A DNA stretch of 64,000 nt from positions 62,001-126,000 of the forward strand of contig CAXNJM010000001.1 of the NCBI GenBank assembly GCA_964202895.1, given 5' to 3'. This DNA comes from JAJTDS01 sp964202895 (GTDB lineage: Bacteria; Pseudomonadota; Alphaproteobacteria; Rickettsiales; UBA1997). Every line of letters starts with the position of its first letter. The stretch's first letter is position 1. A program made the position numbers and the translations under genes. Positions 37,274-46,374 of this stretch are shown piece after piece. A model generated the notes under the pieces. The model worked only from the letters and a program-made list of their open reading frames with translations. It was not told where the DNA came from and did not search any database.

Positions 37274-37534
37274 TATTTTTAATTTAATCAGTTTTTATCA
37301 ATGATTGTTAAATTTACCGAAGCTTTCTTAGTAAAGCTTTTTAAATGAAACTCAAAATGAAACTCAAAATGAAACTTAAGGGCAACTTTTTTAAAATAAA
37401 GATTTTTTTAAGTTTATTTTTAAAAAATCGCAAGCAAAATAGCTATAAATTTTCAAAATTAACATCTTTAACCAAATTTTAACTAAGATATAAGTTAAAA
37501 TAAAATATAAAAATATAATTCATAAAACCTAGAA
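37274..37534. other. divergent gap nusB/carB with hairpin and 12-bp triplet repeat
   Basis: Contains the inverted repeat AAGCTTTCTTAGTAAAGCTT at 37320-37339 and three head-to-tail 12-bp units (AAATGAAACTCA twice, then AAATGAAACTTA) at 37343-37378. The region must hold the promoters of nusB and carB. Confidence 0.6.
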
Positions 37535-39184
37535 ATGCCTAAAAGAACAGACATAAAATCAATTTTAATCATTGGTGCTGGCCCGATTGTAATTGGTCAA
37601 GCCTGCGAATTCGATTATTCTGGCACACAAGCCTGCAAAGCCTTAAAAGAAGAGGGTTACCGAGTTATTTTAATCAACTCTAACCCCGCAACCATAATGA
37701 CTGACCCACATCTTGCAGATCGCACTTATATTGAGCCGATTAACCCTGATGTGGTTGAATCAATTATTGCCAAAGAGCTTCCCGATGCCATATTACCAAC
37801 TGTTGGTGGTCAAACCGCTTTAAATTGTGCAATTAGTCTTGCAAAAAATGGGGTGCTGAAAAAATATAATGTTGAATTAATTGGTGCCTCAATTGAGGCA
37901 ATAAACAAAGCAGAAGATCGCTCCCTATTTCAAAAGGCAATGGACAAAATAGGTCTTGAAACCCCTAAAAATGCCATTGTTAAAACAATTGAAGATGCGA
38001 TGTTGGCATTGCCAAGAATTGGGCTTCCTGCAATTATAAGGCCATCATTTACTTTGGGTGGTGCTGGTGGTGGAGTTGCCTATAATGAAGAAGAATACCA
38101 TCAAATAGTCTCTTACGGGCTATCAATGTCGCCAACTAACGAAGTATTAATCGACGAATCAATCATCGGCTGGAAAGAATATGAAATGGAAGTAGTTAGA
38201 GATAAAAACGATAATGCGATAATAATTTGTTCAATTGAAAATATTGATCCAATGGGAGTCCATACGGGAGACTCAATCACCGTTGCTCCTGCTTTAACTT
38301 TAACCGATAAAGAATATCAAAAAATGCGAGATGCCTCAATAGCAGTGTTAAGGGAAATAGGGGTTGAAACTGGTGGTTCGAATGTGCAATTTGCAGTTAA
38401 TCCTAAAGATGGTCGTTTAGTGGTAATTGAAATGAACCCTAGAGTGTCAAGGTCTTCCGCTCTTGCTTCAAAAGCAACGGGCTTTCCAATTGCTAAGGTC
38501 GCTGCCAAATTGGCGGTTGGTTATACCCTAGATGAAATTAAAAATGAAATTACTGGCGGTTTTACTCCCGCTTCATTTGAGCCTACAATTGATTATGTTA
38601 TAACTAAAATCCCAAGATTCACCTTTGAAAAATTTAGAACTGCTGAAAATATTCTTTCCAGCTCAATGAAATCAGTAGGTGAGGTGATGGGAATTGGTCG
38701 ATGTTTTGCTGAAAGTTTGCAAAAAGCCATTCGCTCACTAGAAGTTGGTATGAGTGGATTAGAAGAAATTTTAATCAACGATGAAGATAAAGAAATAAGA
38801 ATAAAAATTATCAAAGAAAGGCTGAAAATACCAACTCCTAATCGCTTCTTTTTAATTGCTCAAGCTTTAAGAGAAGGCATTTCAACCGTTGAAATTAATC
38901 AAATTAGCGGTTATGATATCTGGTTTATTGAGCAGTTGCAAAAAATAGTTGATGTCGAAAATGGCTTAAAAAAGAACGGATTACCACAAAATTACGACGA
39001 TTTATTGTCGGTTAAAAAAATGGGCTTTTCTGACCGTAGAATTGCCAAACTAACCCATCATAATGAAGCAGAAATCCGCCTCCACCGCCATAAATTAGGG
39101 CTTCACCCTGTTTACAAAAGAATAGATTCCTGTGCCGGAGAATTCAATGCTCCAACTCCTTATATGTATTCTTGTTATGAGTAA
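37535..39184 (+). CDS. carB: carbamoyl-phosphate synthase large chain, N-terminal half only
   Basis: CarB makes carbamoyl phosphate for pyrimidines and arginine and is normally about 1070 residues made of two similar halves. This frame has 549: the carboxyphosphate ATP-grasp half (GAGPIVIGQACEFDYSG, PTVGGQTALN, IRPSFTLGGAGGG, EMNPRVSRSSALASKATG) plus the oligomerisation domain. It stops at YMYSCYE, exactly where E. coli CarB passes (YMYSTYE) into the second half. The carbamoyl-phosphate and allosteric domains are absent and the next 1.1 kb is palindromic repeats. Either carB is split into two genes, as in Aquifex and some methanogens, or a rearrangement cut it. Confidence 0.92.
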   Translation: MPKRTDIKSILIIGAGPIVIGQACEFDYSGTQACKALKEEGYRVILINSNPATIMTDPHLADRTYIEPINPDVVESIIAKELPDAILPTVGGQTALNCAISLAKNGVLKKYNVELIGASIEAINKAEDRSLFQKAMDKIGLETPKNAIVKTIEDAMLALPRIGLPAIIRPSFTLGGAGGGVAYNEEEYHQIVSYGLSMSPTNEVLIDESIIGWKEYEMEVVRDKNDNAIIICSIENIDPMGVHTGDSITVAPALTLTDKEYQKMRDASIAVLREIGVETGGSNVQFAVNPKDGRLVVIEMNPRVSRSSALASKATGFPIAKVAAKLAVGYTLDEIKNEITGGFTPASFEPTIDYVITKIPRFTFEKFRTAENILSSSMKSVGEVMGIGRCFAESLQKAIRSLEVGMSGLEEILINDEDKEIRIKIIKERLKIPTPNRFFLIAQALREGISTVEINQISGYDIWFIEQLQKIVDVENGLKKNGLPQNYDDLLSVKKMGFSDRRIAKLTHHNEAEIRLHRHKLGLHPVYKRIDSCAGEFNAPTPYMYSCYE

Positions 39185-39328
39185 TCGCCCGCACTATCAC
39201 TAGTCATCCTGCACGAAGCGAAGTTGCGGGAACCAGAAAGAGAAGAAGTTGGGTCCCGACTTTCGTCGGGATGACGATAAAGGTCGGGATGACGGCGGGG
39301 TCGCGATGACGAAGAAGGAAAGCCTTCA

Positions 39329-39470
39329 ACCCCTCCCCGAAGGCTTCGCCTTCGACCCTCCCTCAAGGGGAGGGTAATAACAACAAAATTGTTGGAAGGA
39401 TTCAGCCCCTTCTCGATCCAATAACCCTCCCCTTGAGGGAGGGTCGAAGGCGAAGCCTTCGGGGAGGGGT
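39329..39470. repeat. perfect 47-bp inverted repeat pair
   Basis: Arms 39329-39375 and 39424-39470 are exact reverse complements across 47 bases, separated by 48 bases. Each arm itself contains two smaller palindromes (around CTTCGCC and CCTTGAGG). A third copy with one difference lies at 54213-54259. In RNA this would fold into a long hairpin. Confidence 0.92.
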
Positions 39471-39883
39471 AATAATCTTTACAACAACTCAGCCATAATT
39501 TTGTTGAAAATACTTCCCAACCCCCCACCGAACGGCATTAAGCCGTTCGACTCCCCCTCAAGGGGGGGGGTTATTAGATAAAAAGTCATATCCTTGCCAC
39601 CACCCGTCATCCTGCGCGGAGTCGCAGGATCTATTGCCTTTTTGGTTCCTGCAACTTCGTGCAGGATGACGAAGAAGGGAAGTTCCCAGAAAGAAGGCAA
39701 CAAGGGGCTTCAGCCCCTTGTGGTGAAGTTGCATTGCGTTATTATTAAGCCAAGGGGTTAAAACCCCTTGTTGCCGTTAGAATCTTGGGGGTTAAAACCC
39801 CTTGTTGCCGTTATTAATAGAGTTCGCGAAGCCAACTCACTCGTCATGCCGTTGCAAAACGGCACCCAGAAAAAAAAGAAACT

Positions 39884-39968
39884 GGGTCGCGATGACGGTA
39901 AAGGTCGCGATGACGGCTGGGTCGCGATGACGGTAAAGGTCGCGATGACGGCTGGGTCGCGATGACGA
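39884..39968. repeat. 35-bp tandem repeat GGGTCGCGATGACGGTAAAG...
   Basis: Units begin at 39884, 39919 and 39954 (period 35; two complete copies and a partial third). Each unit contains GTCGCGATGACGG twice, a degenerate form of the GTCGGGATGAC arm of the dispersed element, so the tandem probably arose by slippage within one element. Confidence 0.85.
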
Positions 39969-40020
39969 AGAAGTCAGCACCCAAGAAAGAAGCCCCTTGT
40001 TTCGCAATTAGTGAACCATC

Positions 40021-40356
40021 TCCTGAAAAACTTATTTTTTAACTATCCAATACTTAACTAAATAAAACATTATTTATATTCTTATTAAAAAATACTAATT
40101 AACAAATAATAAAAAATCGCTTCAAGTCATATTTATCAAGAAGTAATAGCATATATTCATTTGCAAATATTTTTTAGCTATTGTTTTATAAAAAATCATA
40201 TATTATCATTTTAATACAAAATAAAAAAAGTGCTTGACAAGTAATAGATCAAATTAATAATACTTAACTTAATTTTTTTAAATAAGTAAAATTAAATAAA
40301 ATTTTATATAATACAACTTAAGATAATACTAGTCATAATAAAAAGATATATAGAAA
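40021..40356 (+). promoter_or_regulatory. leader and promoter of the island cassette
   Basis: AT-rich leader between the repeats and the helicase-like gene. A near-consensus promoter is visible: TTGACA at 40234-40239 and TAATAC at 40258-40263 with an 18-bp spacer, about 94 bp upstream of the ATG. No operator palindrome is recognised. Confidence 0.6.
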
Positions 40357-42642
40357 ATGGAAAGTCAAAGGCAGAATTTTGAAACAAAAATAGAAAATCT
40401 AAAAAAATTAATCACTGATAATTTTGGAAAGATTTTTCAGAATAAATATTATGAAGAAACAGGAGAATCAGGGGACAAAAAATTCAAAGACTTTATTTTT
40501 ATTGGAAAAGAAACAGAAGAATACATGAAATCTCTTAGAGACTTTTTTAATAGAAAGAATTATAGCGAAGAAGATATAGAAAAATCAAATCTTCTTCAGC
40601 AGGAATCACCGCTTTTTTTTGTTTTACAATCATTACTCGTAGAAAAATCGCCCTCAGAAAACAGATTTAACCAATTTAATGAAGCTCTAAAAAATCTAAG
40701 AACAGAAAAAGTCGCCCTAGATAAACTTTTAGAAAAGTTAAAAGAATTTGTGGGGAAAAAGTTGATACAAAAAAAACAGTTGCCAGTGCGTCATAGTAGA
40801 CCAAACTCAACAATGAATAAAGAAAGTTCGCAAAAATCACTAGATGTTGAAGGATTAGAAGTATTTTTAAAAGATATAGAAAACACAGAGCTTGAAGCTT
40901 TATCGCAATGCCTTTATAATGGTTTTAACTTATATGGTCTTATTGAAACATTATATTATTTTACGGAGATAAAAAAAATAATAAAACATCAACTAGGTGA
41001 TGTAAAAAAAGATGGCAATAAAGGAGTGCCAAAATATGATGTTTATACATTTGAAAGTAGTGAAGATGTCGCTCCAGCCTATAAAAAATGTACCATTGAC
41101 AATGAAACTATAGAGCATATTAATAAAAAGGCTGCACGTAATACCCATGGTTATTCATATTTTAAAGATAAAGTTTCAGGTTCAATTATAAGAGTAAAAG
41201 GATTAGCAACTAAGGATCTGACTAATGAATTACAAAAAGAATTAATAGCAAGATGCCAATTAAATAAATCACAAGAGTTGTTTGTAATATCAGAGGTGCC
41301 AATAGAAAATTTTGTAAAGAGGCTTGTTAATAATTTTAAAGATACTTTTGGTTCAAAAATAGAAGAAGACTTAAAAGAAACCATAAAATCAATCTCGGCT
41401 ATTCCAAGCGGGGTTAGCGATGTATTTGATTTATTGAAGAAAGAAGATCTTGTATCGAATCCACTTATTATATCGCAATTAAAACAAGTGCAACAAGCAT
41501 TTAATAAAAGTGTAGACGAACTTAATGAAAAAATTGAAGATTTTATAGGGGAAAACGGAAATTTAACAAAATTATTTAAGCATTTCGGAATTGAGTCTGG
41601 ATATTTCGATAATGTAAAAAAATATCTTCAAGAAAAAATCAAAGAATACACAGAATCACTTAAAAAAGATGTGGAAAAACAAATAAAAGAGAAGGAGTTT
41701 TTCATAGGTCAAATTTCTGAGCAATATTTTTCGGCATATAATTCAGCATGTAATGATAAAGCATTAAAAAGTTCAGCATCAGCTAATGGTAAGGCTCAAT
41801 TTATTAACGATGAAGTTGTTAAGAAAGTCACAAATAATTTACGAATACAAGAAAAAATCAAAGATAATTTGCCTTTATGGATAAGAGAGGGAATTACTGA
41901 ACTTACTTATCTAACAATTAAAAATGGTCGTGACAATGACAAAGAAGTTGGATTTATTTTTAACAGGGCACAGAAATCTATAATTGAGGCTCTTAAAAAA
42001 CAATCTGACAAAAATGTTGTGACTACGAATTTTTATGTAGGAACAGGAGGTGGAAAAACTCATTTGATAGAGTTGTTAGCCGGTACAAGCAATAGCAATA
42101 CTAAAGGTAGCGATGGAAAAAAATATGATTCACCTACAATAAAGAAAGCAATTTTTGGTGATTCAGGTGTAGAAATAGCATCGATTAACTTTGATTCATT
42201 TTACGAACTTAAGAGCAAGAATAAAATTTCTTCTCGGGATAAAGTAAATAGCAATGAATCAAAAACAGATACTGAGATAAAAAATTGGATTAATCGATTT
42301 TTTAAAAATGAAAAATTTGAGTCAGCTCAAAATCTAGTGATTGCTCTTGATGAATATCATAAATTCCCAAAAACAGCAAAAAAATACTTGAAAGAAAAAG
42401 CCAAAATATTTGCTACTGATAACAAAAAAGTTGTCTTTATAAAATCAACTGCCACTCAGAATTCTGCAGAATGGCTTTATAAAAGTTTAAAGACAAAAAC
42501 TAAAAAAGCTAATGAACAGACAAAAATTGATGCTAAAGCAAGAATTGTAAAATTAAGTGAAGCTTTGAAAACAGATTATTTATTAAAAATAAATCAAGAT
42601 GATCAAAAAAATATCATATTATTATTGACCCAACCATTTTAG
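40357..42642 (+). CDS. SF2 DExH helicase-like protein, N-terminal part (frameshifted)
   Basis: Unrecognised large protein with helicase motor motifs. Residues 1-540 are mostly charged helical sequence with coiled-coil character. Motif I (Walker A) GTGGGKT is at 562-568, motif II DEYH at 665-668 after LVIAL, and motif III STAT at 697-700. This order and spacing (about 100 residues I to II, 30 II to III) is that of superfamily 2. The frame ends at 42642, but the -1 frame from the A7 run at 42605-42611 continues with sensible protein (IIIDPTILEDDESIKKYV) into the next frame, which holds motif VI. The intact gene would span 40357-44525, about 1389 residues. No family name is offered. Confidence 0.75.
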   Translation: MESQRQNFETKIENLKKLITDNFGKIFQNKYYEETGESGDKKFKDFIFIGKETEEYMKSLRDFFNRKNYSEEDIEKSNLLQQESPLFFVLQSLLVEKSPSENRFNQFNEALKNLRTEKVALDKLLEKLKEFVGKKLIQKKQLPVRHSRPNSTMNKESSQKSLDVEGLEVFLKDIENTELEALSQCLYNGFNLYGLIETLYYFTEIKKIIKHQLGDVKKDGNKGVPKYDVYTFESSEDVAPAYKKCTIDNETIEHINKKAARNTHGYSYFKDKVSGSIIRVKGLATKDLTNELQKELIARCQLNKSQELFVISEVPIENFVKRLVNNFKDTFGSKIEEDLKETIKSISAIPSGVSDVFDLLKKEDLVSNPLIISQLKQVQQAFNKSVDELNEKIEDFIGENGNLTKLFKHFGIESGYFDNVKKYLQEKIKEYTESLKKDVEKQIKEKEFFIGQISEQYFSAYNSACNDKALKSSASANGKAQFINDEVVKKVTNNLRIQEKIKDNLPLWIREGITELTYLTIKNGRDNDKEVGFIFNRAQKSIIEALKKQSDKNVVTTNFYVGTGGGKTHLIELLAGTSNSNTKGSDGKKYDSPTIKKAIFGDSGVEIASINFDSFYELKSKNKISSRDKVNSNESKTDTEIKNWINRFFKNEKFESAQNLVIALDEYHKFPKTAKKYLKEKAKIFATDNKKVVFIKSTATQNSAEWLYKSLKTKTKKANEQTKIDAKARIVKLSEALKTDYLLKINQDDQKNIILLLTQPF

Positions 42643-42755
42643 AAGATGATGAATCTATAAAAAAATATGTACAATCTAATAATTACCAAGGCATAAATAT
42701 AGTACAAAAAAAAATAGATGGTGCAAGTTTTTACTATGTATTTAAAAATGGAGAA

Positions 42756-44525
42756 TTGGAACTCTCATCGTCGAGTTCAGGTGTCGCTCACAAATATCTA
42801 AATTCCAAAGAGTTATCATCTTTTCTTTTAAAGACTCAAGATCCTCAAGTCAAAATAACACTAATATGCCCTTTCTCTACCTCTGCGGGTGGTGATTTTG
42901 GAATAGGAGATTTTTCTAGTACTAAAATTACCATTAAAATAACCAATGAAATGAAGAGCGGATATTCTGCCACTGAAATGGTTGATTATATTCGTCAGGC
43001 AGTTGGTAGAAATAGATCATTTAACTGGAAAGATGTTAATTCATTTAAAAATGTTAAACTTGAGGGGATAACCATAGAAGAATTGCAAAAAATACTAGCA
43101 CAAGCAGAATATTTTTATGGCATAACAGATGTCATAAAGAATCGCAATAAATTAGATTCAGCAAAAATATGTGAAAAAGATATAGAAAATTTAATCGAAT
43201 ATGTTTACTCAGAATTGGGTAAGCCAGATCTTGATCTTTTTGATTATTGTAATACTGCAAAAGTGATAAAATTGATTAATATTTCTGATAAACAATTAGA
43301 GTTTAAAGATCTTAGTAATAATATTGTAAAATATTCTGATCTTCTTAAAAAAGAGGGTAATGGAAATAAATTCGATGCAATATTTGCTTCGTCTTTATTA
43401 TTGAATGGTATTATTGAATATCTAGGAAACGATAAAATAGATCAAATAAAAAACACAACCACTAAAGAATTCATTAAGTCAATAAAAGGTAGTTATGACA
43501 AAATAAGGCCAAATGAAATGTTCAAAGATATAGCAGGTGGTGAAGCGGATACATTTATAAAGAATAAGCTTTTTGAAGCCATAAATAATAAATTAGAAAA
43601 CCACTCTATTAAACTTGAAGATGTTGTGGTTAGTGATATTGATATTAGTTTTAGGGCCTCAACAAAAGAAAATAAACTTCCTTTTGAAATAAAATTTAAG
43701 CTTAATGTACACATTGGTCCAGATGATTCCGATAAACAAAGTGAATTGAAATCATTGCTCGATAAAATAAAAGTATCAGGTGGTGAAAAATATTCCCTTG
43801 ATAACATACCATCTTTAAGACTATCAAGCTCAGGAAAGAAAGTTCTTAATCTTGATGGAGATAACTCTGATGAGTTTTGGTTATTTGATGGAGGGGATAT
43901 TTTTAATACAGGAGGTAAACAAGTAGCTTCCGCGGAAGGCGATAAGGCTATTTCTTTAGAAGCCAAGGCAATTCTTCATTTATTTAATAAGGTTTTAGAA
44001 CAAAGATCAGGATTTAGCGATAAAGATAAAGAATTAATAGAAGGGTTTTTTAAAAATAATGGCAAACAACAAGGCAGTAGTGCCCCAACTCAAGTTTTAG
44101 AGAATGGTAAGCTCGAAATTATTAAAACAGCCTTATTGCAAAGAAATAAATACAATGCAGATGGTAGCAAAAACACAGATGCAAATAGAGCTCAAGGCAC
44201 TAGCTACGAAAAACTTAAAACAATTTTGCAAACTCTAAATAAAAACAATATCAACTTCACAACTGAATCTTTAAAGCTTTTTAATGATGATGGCAAAACA
44301 TTAGGAACTCGCAAAGAAGTAGACAATTTAATTGAAAAGAAACCCCTGTTTGTAATAGCGATGGGAAGTGCTGATATTAATAAATTTAGAAAAATTACAA
44401 AAAATTCACTCGAGGTGAATGAACCAAGCCACAACATTTTGTTGGCAAAGCCAGAGCTTGTTGTTTCGAAAAGCATTGTGGCTAAGTTAATGCAATTAAA
44501 ACCTAGCATCAGCAAAGCTCAATAA
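42756..44525 (+). CDS. SF2 DExH helicase-like protein, C-terminal part (frameshifted)
   Basis: Continuation of the preceding gene in the -1 frame; open from about 42606, so the TTG at 42756 is not the natural start. It supplies the second RecA-like domain: a motif V-like CPFSTSAGGDFGIGDF and motif VI YIRQAVGRNRS (Gln at about residue 881 of the joined protein). After that come about 500 residues with no recognised domain, including LNLDGDNSDEFWLFDGGDIF and a helical end. Reading through restores one protein with motifs I, II, III, V and VI in order, strong evidence that the two frames were one gene. The next gene starts 30 bp after the stop. Confidence 0.72.
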   Translation: MELSSSSSGVAHKYLNSKELSSFLLKTQDPQVKITLICPFSTSAGGDFGIGDFSSTKITIKITNEMKSGYSATEMVDYIRQAVGRNRSFNWKDVNSFKNVKLEGITIEELQKILAQAEYFYGITDVIKNRNKLDSAKICEKDIENLIEYVYSELGKPDLDLFDYCNTAKVIKLINISDKQLEFKDLSNNIVKYSDLLKKEGNGNKFDAIFASSLLLNGIIEYLGNDKIDQIKNTTTKEFIKSIKGSYDKIRPNEMFKDIAGGEADTFIKNKLFEAINNKLENHSIKLEDVVVSDIDISFRASTKENKLPFEIKFKLNVHIGPDDSDKQSELKSLLDKIKVSGGEKYSLDNIPSLRLSSSGKKVLNLDGDNSDEFWLFDGGDIFNTGGKQVASAEGDKAISLEAKAILHLFNKVLEQRSGFSDKDKELIEGFFKNNGKQQGSSAPTQVLENGKLEIIKTALLQRNKYNADGSKNTDANRAQGTSYEKLKTILQTLNKNNINFTTESLKLFNDDGKTLGTRKEVDNLIEKKPLFVIAMGSADINKFRKITKNSLEVNEPSHNILLAKPELVVSKSIVAKLMQLKPSISKAQ

Positions 44526-44555
44526 AAATAATAATAAATTAACTAAATATAAAAA

Positions 44556-46316
44556 ATGAAAATATTTTACACAGATAAAGAATATGAAATCATAGAATTC
44601 ATTAAAGAGTACCTTAAAAACCACAATCCTAAACCTAACGAAGATTTTATAAATCAAATTATTAATCAAAAAGGTCTTAAAAAATTTATTGAAATTAATG
44701 GTGCTAAGACACTTGAATTTGATGCTTTAAAAAATCAAGATGCCGTTCAAGCAATCCCAGATCTTAAAGTAGTGCTTAATTATGGCACTGTTGATTCAAT
44801 TTGTATAGAGGCAGAAACCTTTGGTCAACAATTTTTGTCTTTATTTGAAGCATTAGATGAATATAAGGCTCCAGAACAGCAAAATAACGAGCAAGGGCAA
44901 AGCCAGCAACAATCCCCAGTCAAAAAAAGAATTTTTGCAGAACAATTATCAGAGGATTTGAAAAAGAAATATAATTTTTCTATTTCTTTGGGTGTTAATC
45001 CAGCAGAAAAAATAAAGAGATTTAGAGTAGTTAATGAGGCTAATGGGGGTGCTGATGGTGGTGATAAAATTTTTACAGACGAATTAGAAAAAGCTCTTTG
45101 TTGCACTAGTAATGGTAATGCATTGTATGTAGATACTAAGGTATTAAACGAAAATCTCAAAGGTAAAGCTCAACAAACATGGTGGGGCATTCTTTCAGAT
45201 TTAGGTTTCTATTGGGGTGATGGTAGTATAAAAATTACAGAGCCTTCTGAGAAAGGTCAAAATGCAGATGTGATAGGGAAGAAAGGATTGAATCGACCAG
45301 CTATACAAGAAAAAATCAAAGAAGAAGAAGAAAAAAGAGCAGAAACAAGTAACAAGAAACAAATGTTCTCAGCACATCTTTCTAATAAACATAATTCACA
45401 ACAAGTCTTTGCTAAAAATATACATAATGACGATAACAACCCTTATATAGATGAACCGCAAAAAGTTGATGATAAAATTTTTGATATTAATAAATTAAAT
45501 AACATAAATTTTGATGCCATTGAGATTAGTAAGAAAACATTTACTTTTGATGTAAAAAAATATGGCTCATTGTTTGAAATAGTTGCAGAGGATGAAAAAA
45601 ATGGCGGTAGCTATCGTTTTCAGCTTGATGAGGCTTTGGCAAATGAAAATAATCCTTATAAAAAAATTTATGATTTGATTAAAGTTAAGAATGATGGTTA
45701 TAATTTTAAAGCAGATGATGAGATTCAAACAATATTAAACAAGCTTTTAAGGGCTAATAACATTCAGAAGATGAATTTATCTTCTAATGATGTTAAGAAA
45801 GATGCGATAATTAATCAAGATGCAAAGGCTTATTCATATTCTTATTATAGAGATAAAGACAAAAATACCGATATAAATGTTAATTTTGGTCTTTTACCAA
45901 ACGAAATAAAAAATCAAAATGATTTTGAAAAATTGATTTATGAGCAGGGAGTTAAAAGTGAGTTTTTTGTTAAAGTTAATGATACTAATAATGCTGAAAA
46001 ATATGTAAAATTTTCTTTATATTGGGATGAAGACAAAGGAAAACCCGCTATACACCTTGCTAAATCTCTGAATGGTGAAAATATTAAGCTTTATGGCTCT
46101 AATCAAGAGCTCTGTGGTTCGGTTGCAAAAAATAATGCCGACTTTGAAAATATACAAGTTTCATTTCAGCTTTATTATAATCGAGGTAAAGTACCTATTA
46201 CTGGGATTGATATCAATAAAGCCTTATGTTTTATTAATGATACTAAAATAAGTGAATTCTTCAATTCTTCTAAAGCTAGTGATTTAGATTTAAATAAGCT
46301 CTATTGTAACCTATAA
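44556..46316 (+). CDS. unknown cassette protein 2, N-terminal part (frameshifted)
   Basis: 586 residues in this frame, not recognised. It has a helical acidic start, a Gln/Asn-rich linker (about 108-125), a highly charged coiled-coil stretch (about 245-285), then beta-rich, Asn/Lys-rich sequence with YSYYRDKDKNTDINVNFG near 427-444. No signal peptide or membrane segment. The frame stops at 46316, but the +1 frame runs on (VTYKEATKKITAKEREL) to 46656; removing one T near 46304 joins them into about 700 residues. The second half resembles the decayed gene at 47327-48359, so this is a small paralogous family. It follows the helicase gene by 30 bp, as in an operon. Confidence 0.65.
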   Translation: MKIFYTDKEYEIIEFIKEYLKNHNPKPNEDFINQIINQKGLKKFIEINGAKTLEFDALKNQDAVQAIPDLKVVLNYGTVDSICIEAETFGQQFLSLFEALDEYKAPEQQNNEQGQSQQQSPVKKRIFAEQLSEDLKKKYNFSISLGVNPAEKIKRFRVVNEANGGADGGDKIFTDELEKALCCTSNGNALYVDTKVLNENLKGKAQQTWWGILSDLGFYWGDGSIKITEPSEKGQNADVIGKKGLNRPAIQEKIKEEEEKRAETSNKKQMFSAHLSNKHNSQQVFAKNIHNDDNNPYIDEPQKVDDKIFDINKLNNINFDAIEISKKTFTFDVKKYGSLFEIVAEDEKNGGSYRFQLDEALANENNPYKKIYDLIKVKNDGYNFKADDEIQTILNKLLRANNIQKMNLSSNDVKKDAIINQDAKAYSYSYYRDKDKNTDINVNFGLLPNEIKNQNDFEKLIYEQGVKSEFFVKVNDTNNAEKYVKFSLYWDEDKGKPAIHLAKSLNGENIKLYGSNQELCGSVAKNNADFENIQVSFQLYYNRGKVPITGIDINKALCFINDTKISEFFNSSKASDLDLNKLYCNL

Positions 46317-46374
46317 AGAAGCTACTAAGAAAATTACTGCAAAAGAAAGAGAATTAACCAAAGAGGAAAAAACT

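Larger units (their letters stand above)
39185..40020. repeat. palindromic-repeat cluster 1, left edge of the accessory island
   Basis: Directly after the carB stop, about 830 bp are built from GC-rich palindromic elements also found at 46.7-47.2, 48.4-48.6 and 53.9-54.5 kb. Types present: GTCATCCTGCACGAAGCG...GGGTCCCGAC-TTTC-GTCGGGATGAC; the CCCTCCCC...AAGGCTTCGCC element in both orientations; an ACCGAACGGCATT...GCCGTTCG element (about 39520-39572); GTCATCCTGCGCGGAGTCGCAGGAT (about 39606-39630); three AAGGGG...CCCCTT hairpins (39697-39810); and a 35-bp tandem repeat. The reading frames in it are low-complexity translations of repeats, not genes. Confidence 0.92.

Noticed and set aside
39175..39965. 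Reading frames in repeat cluster 1 giving HPDESRDP-like peptides
   Set aside because: These peptides are the well-known spurious translations of GTCGGGATGAC-type palindromes; no start, codon use or neighbour supports a gene.
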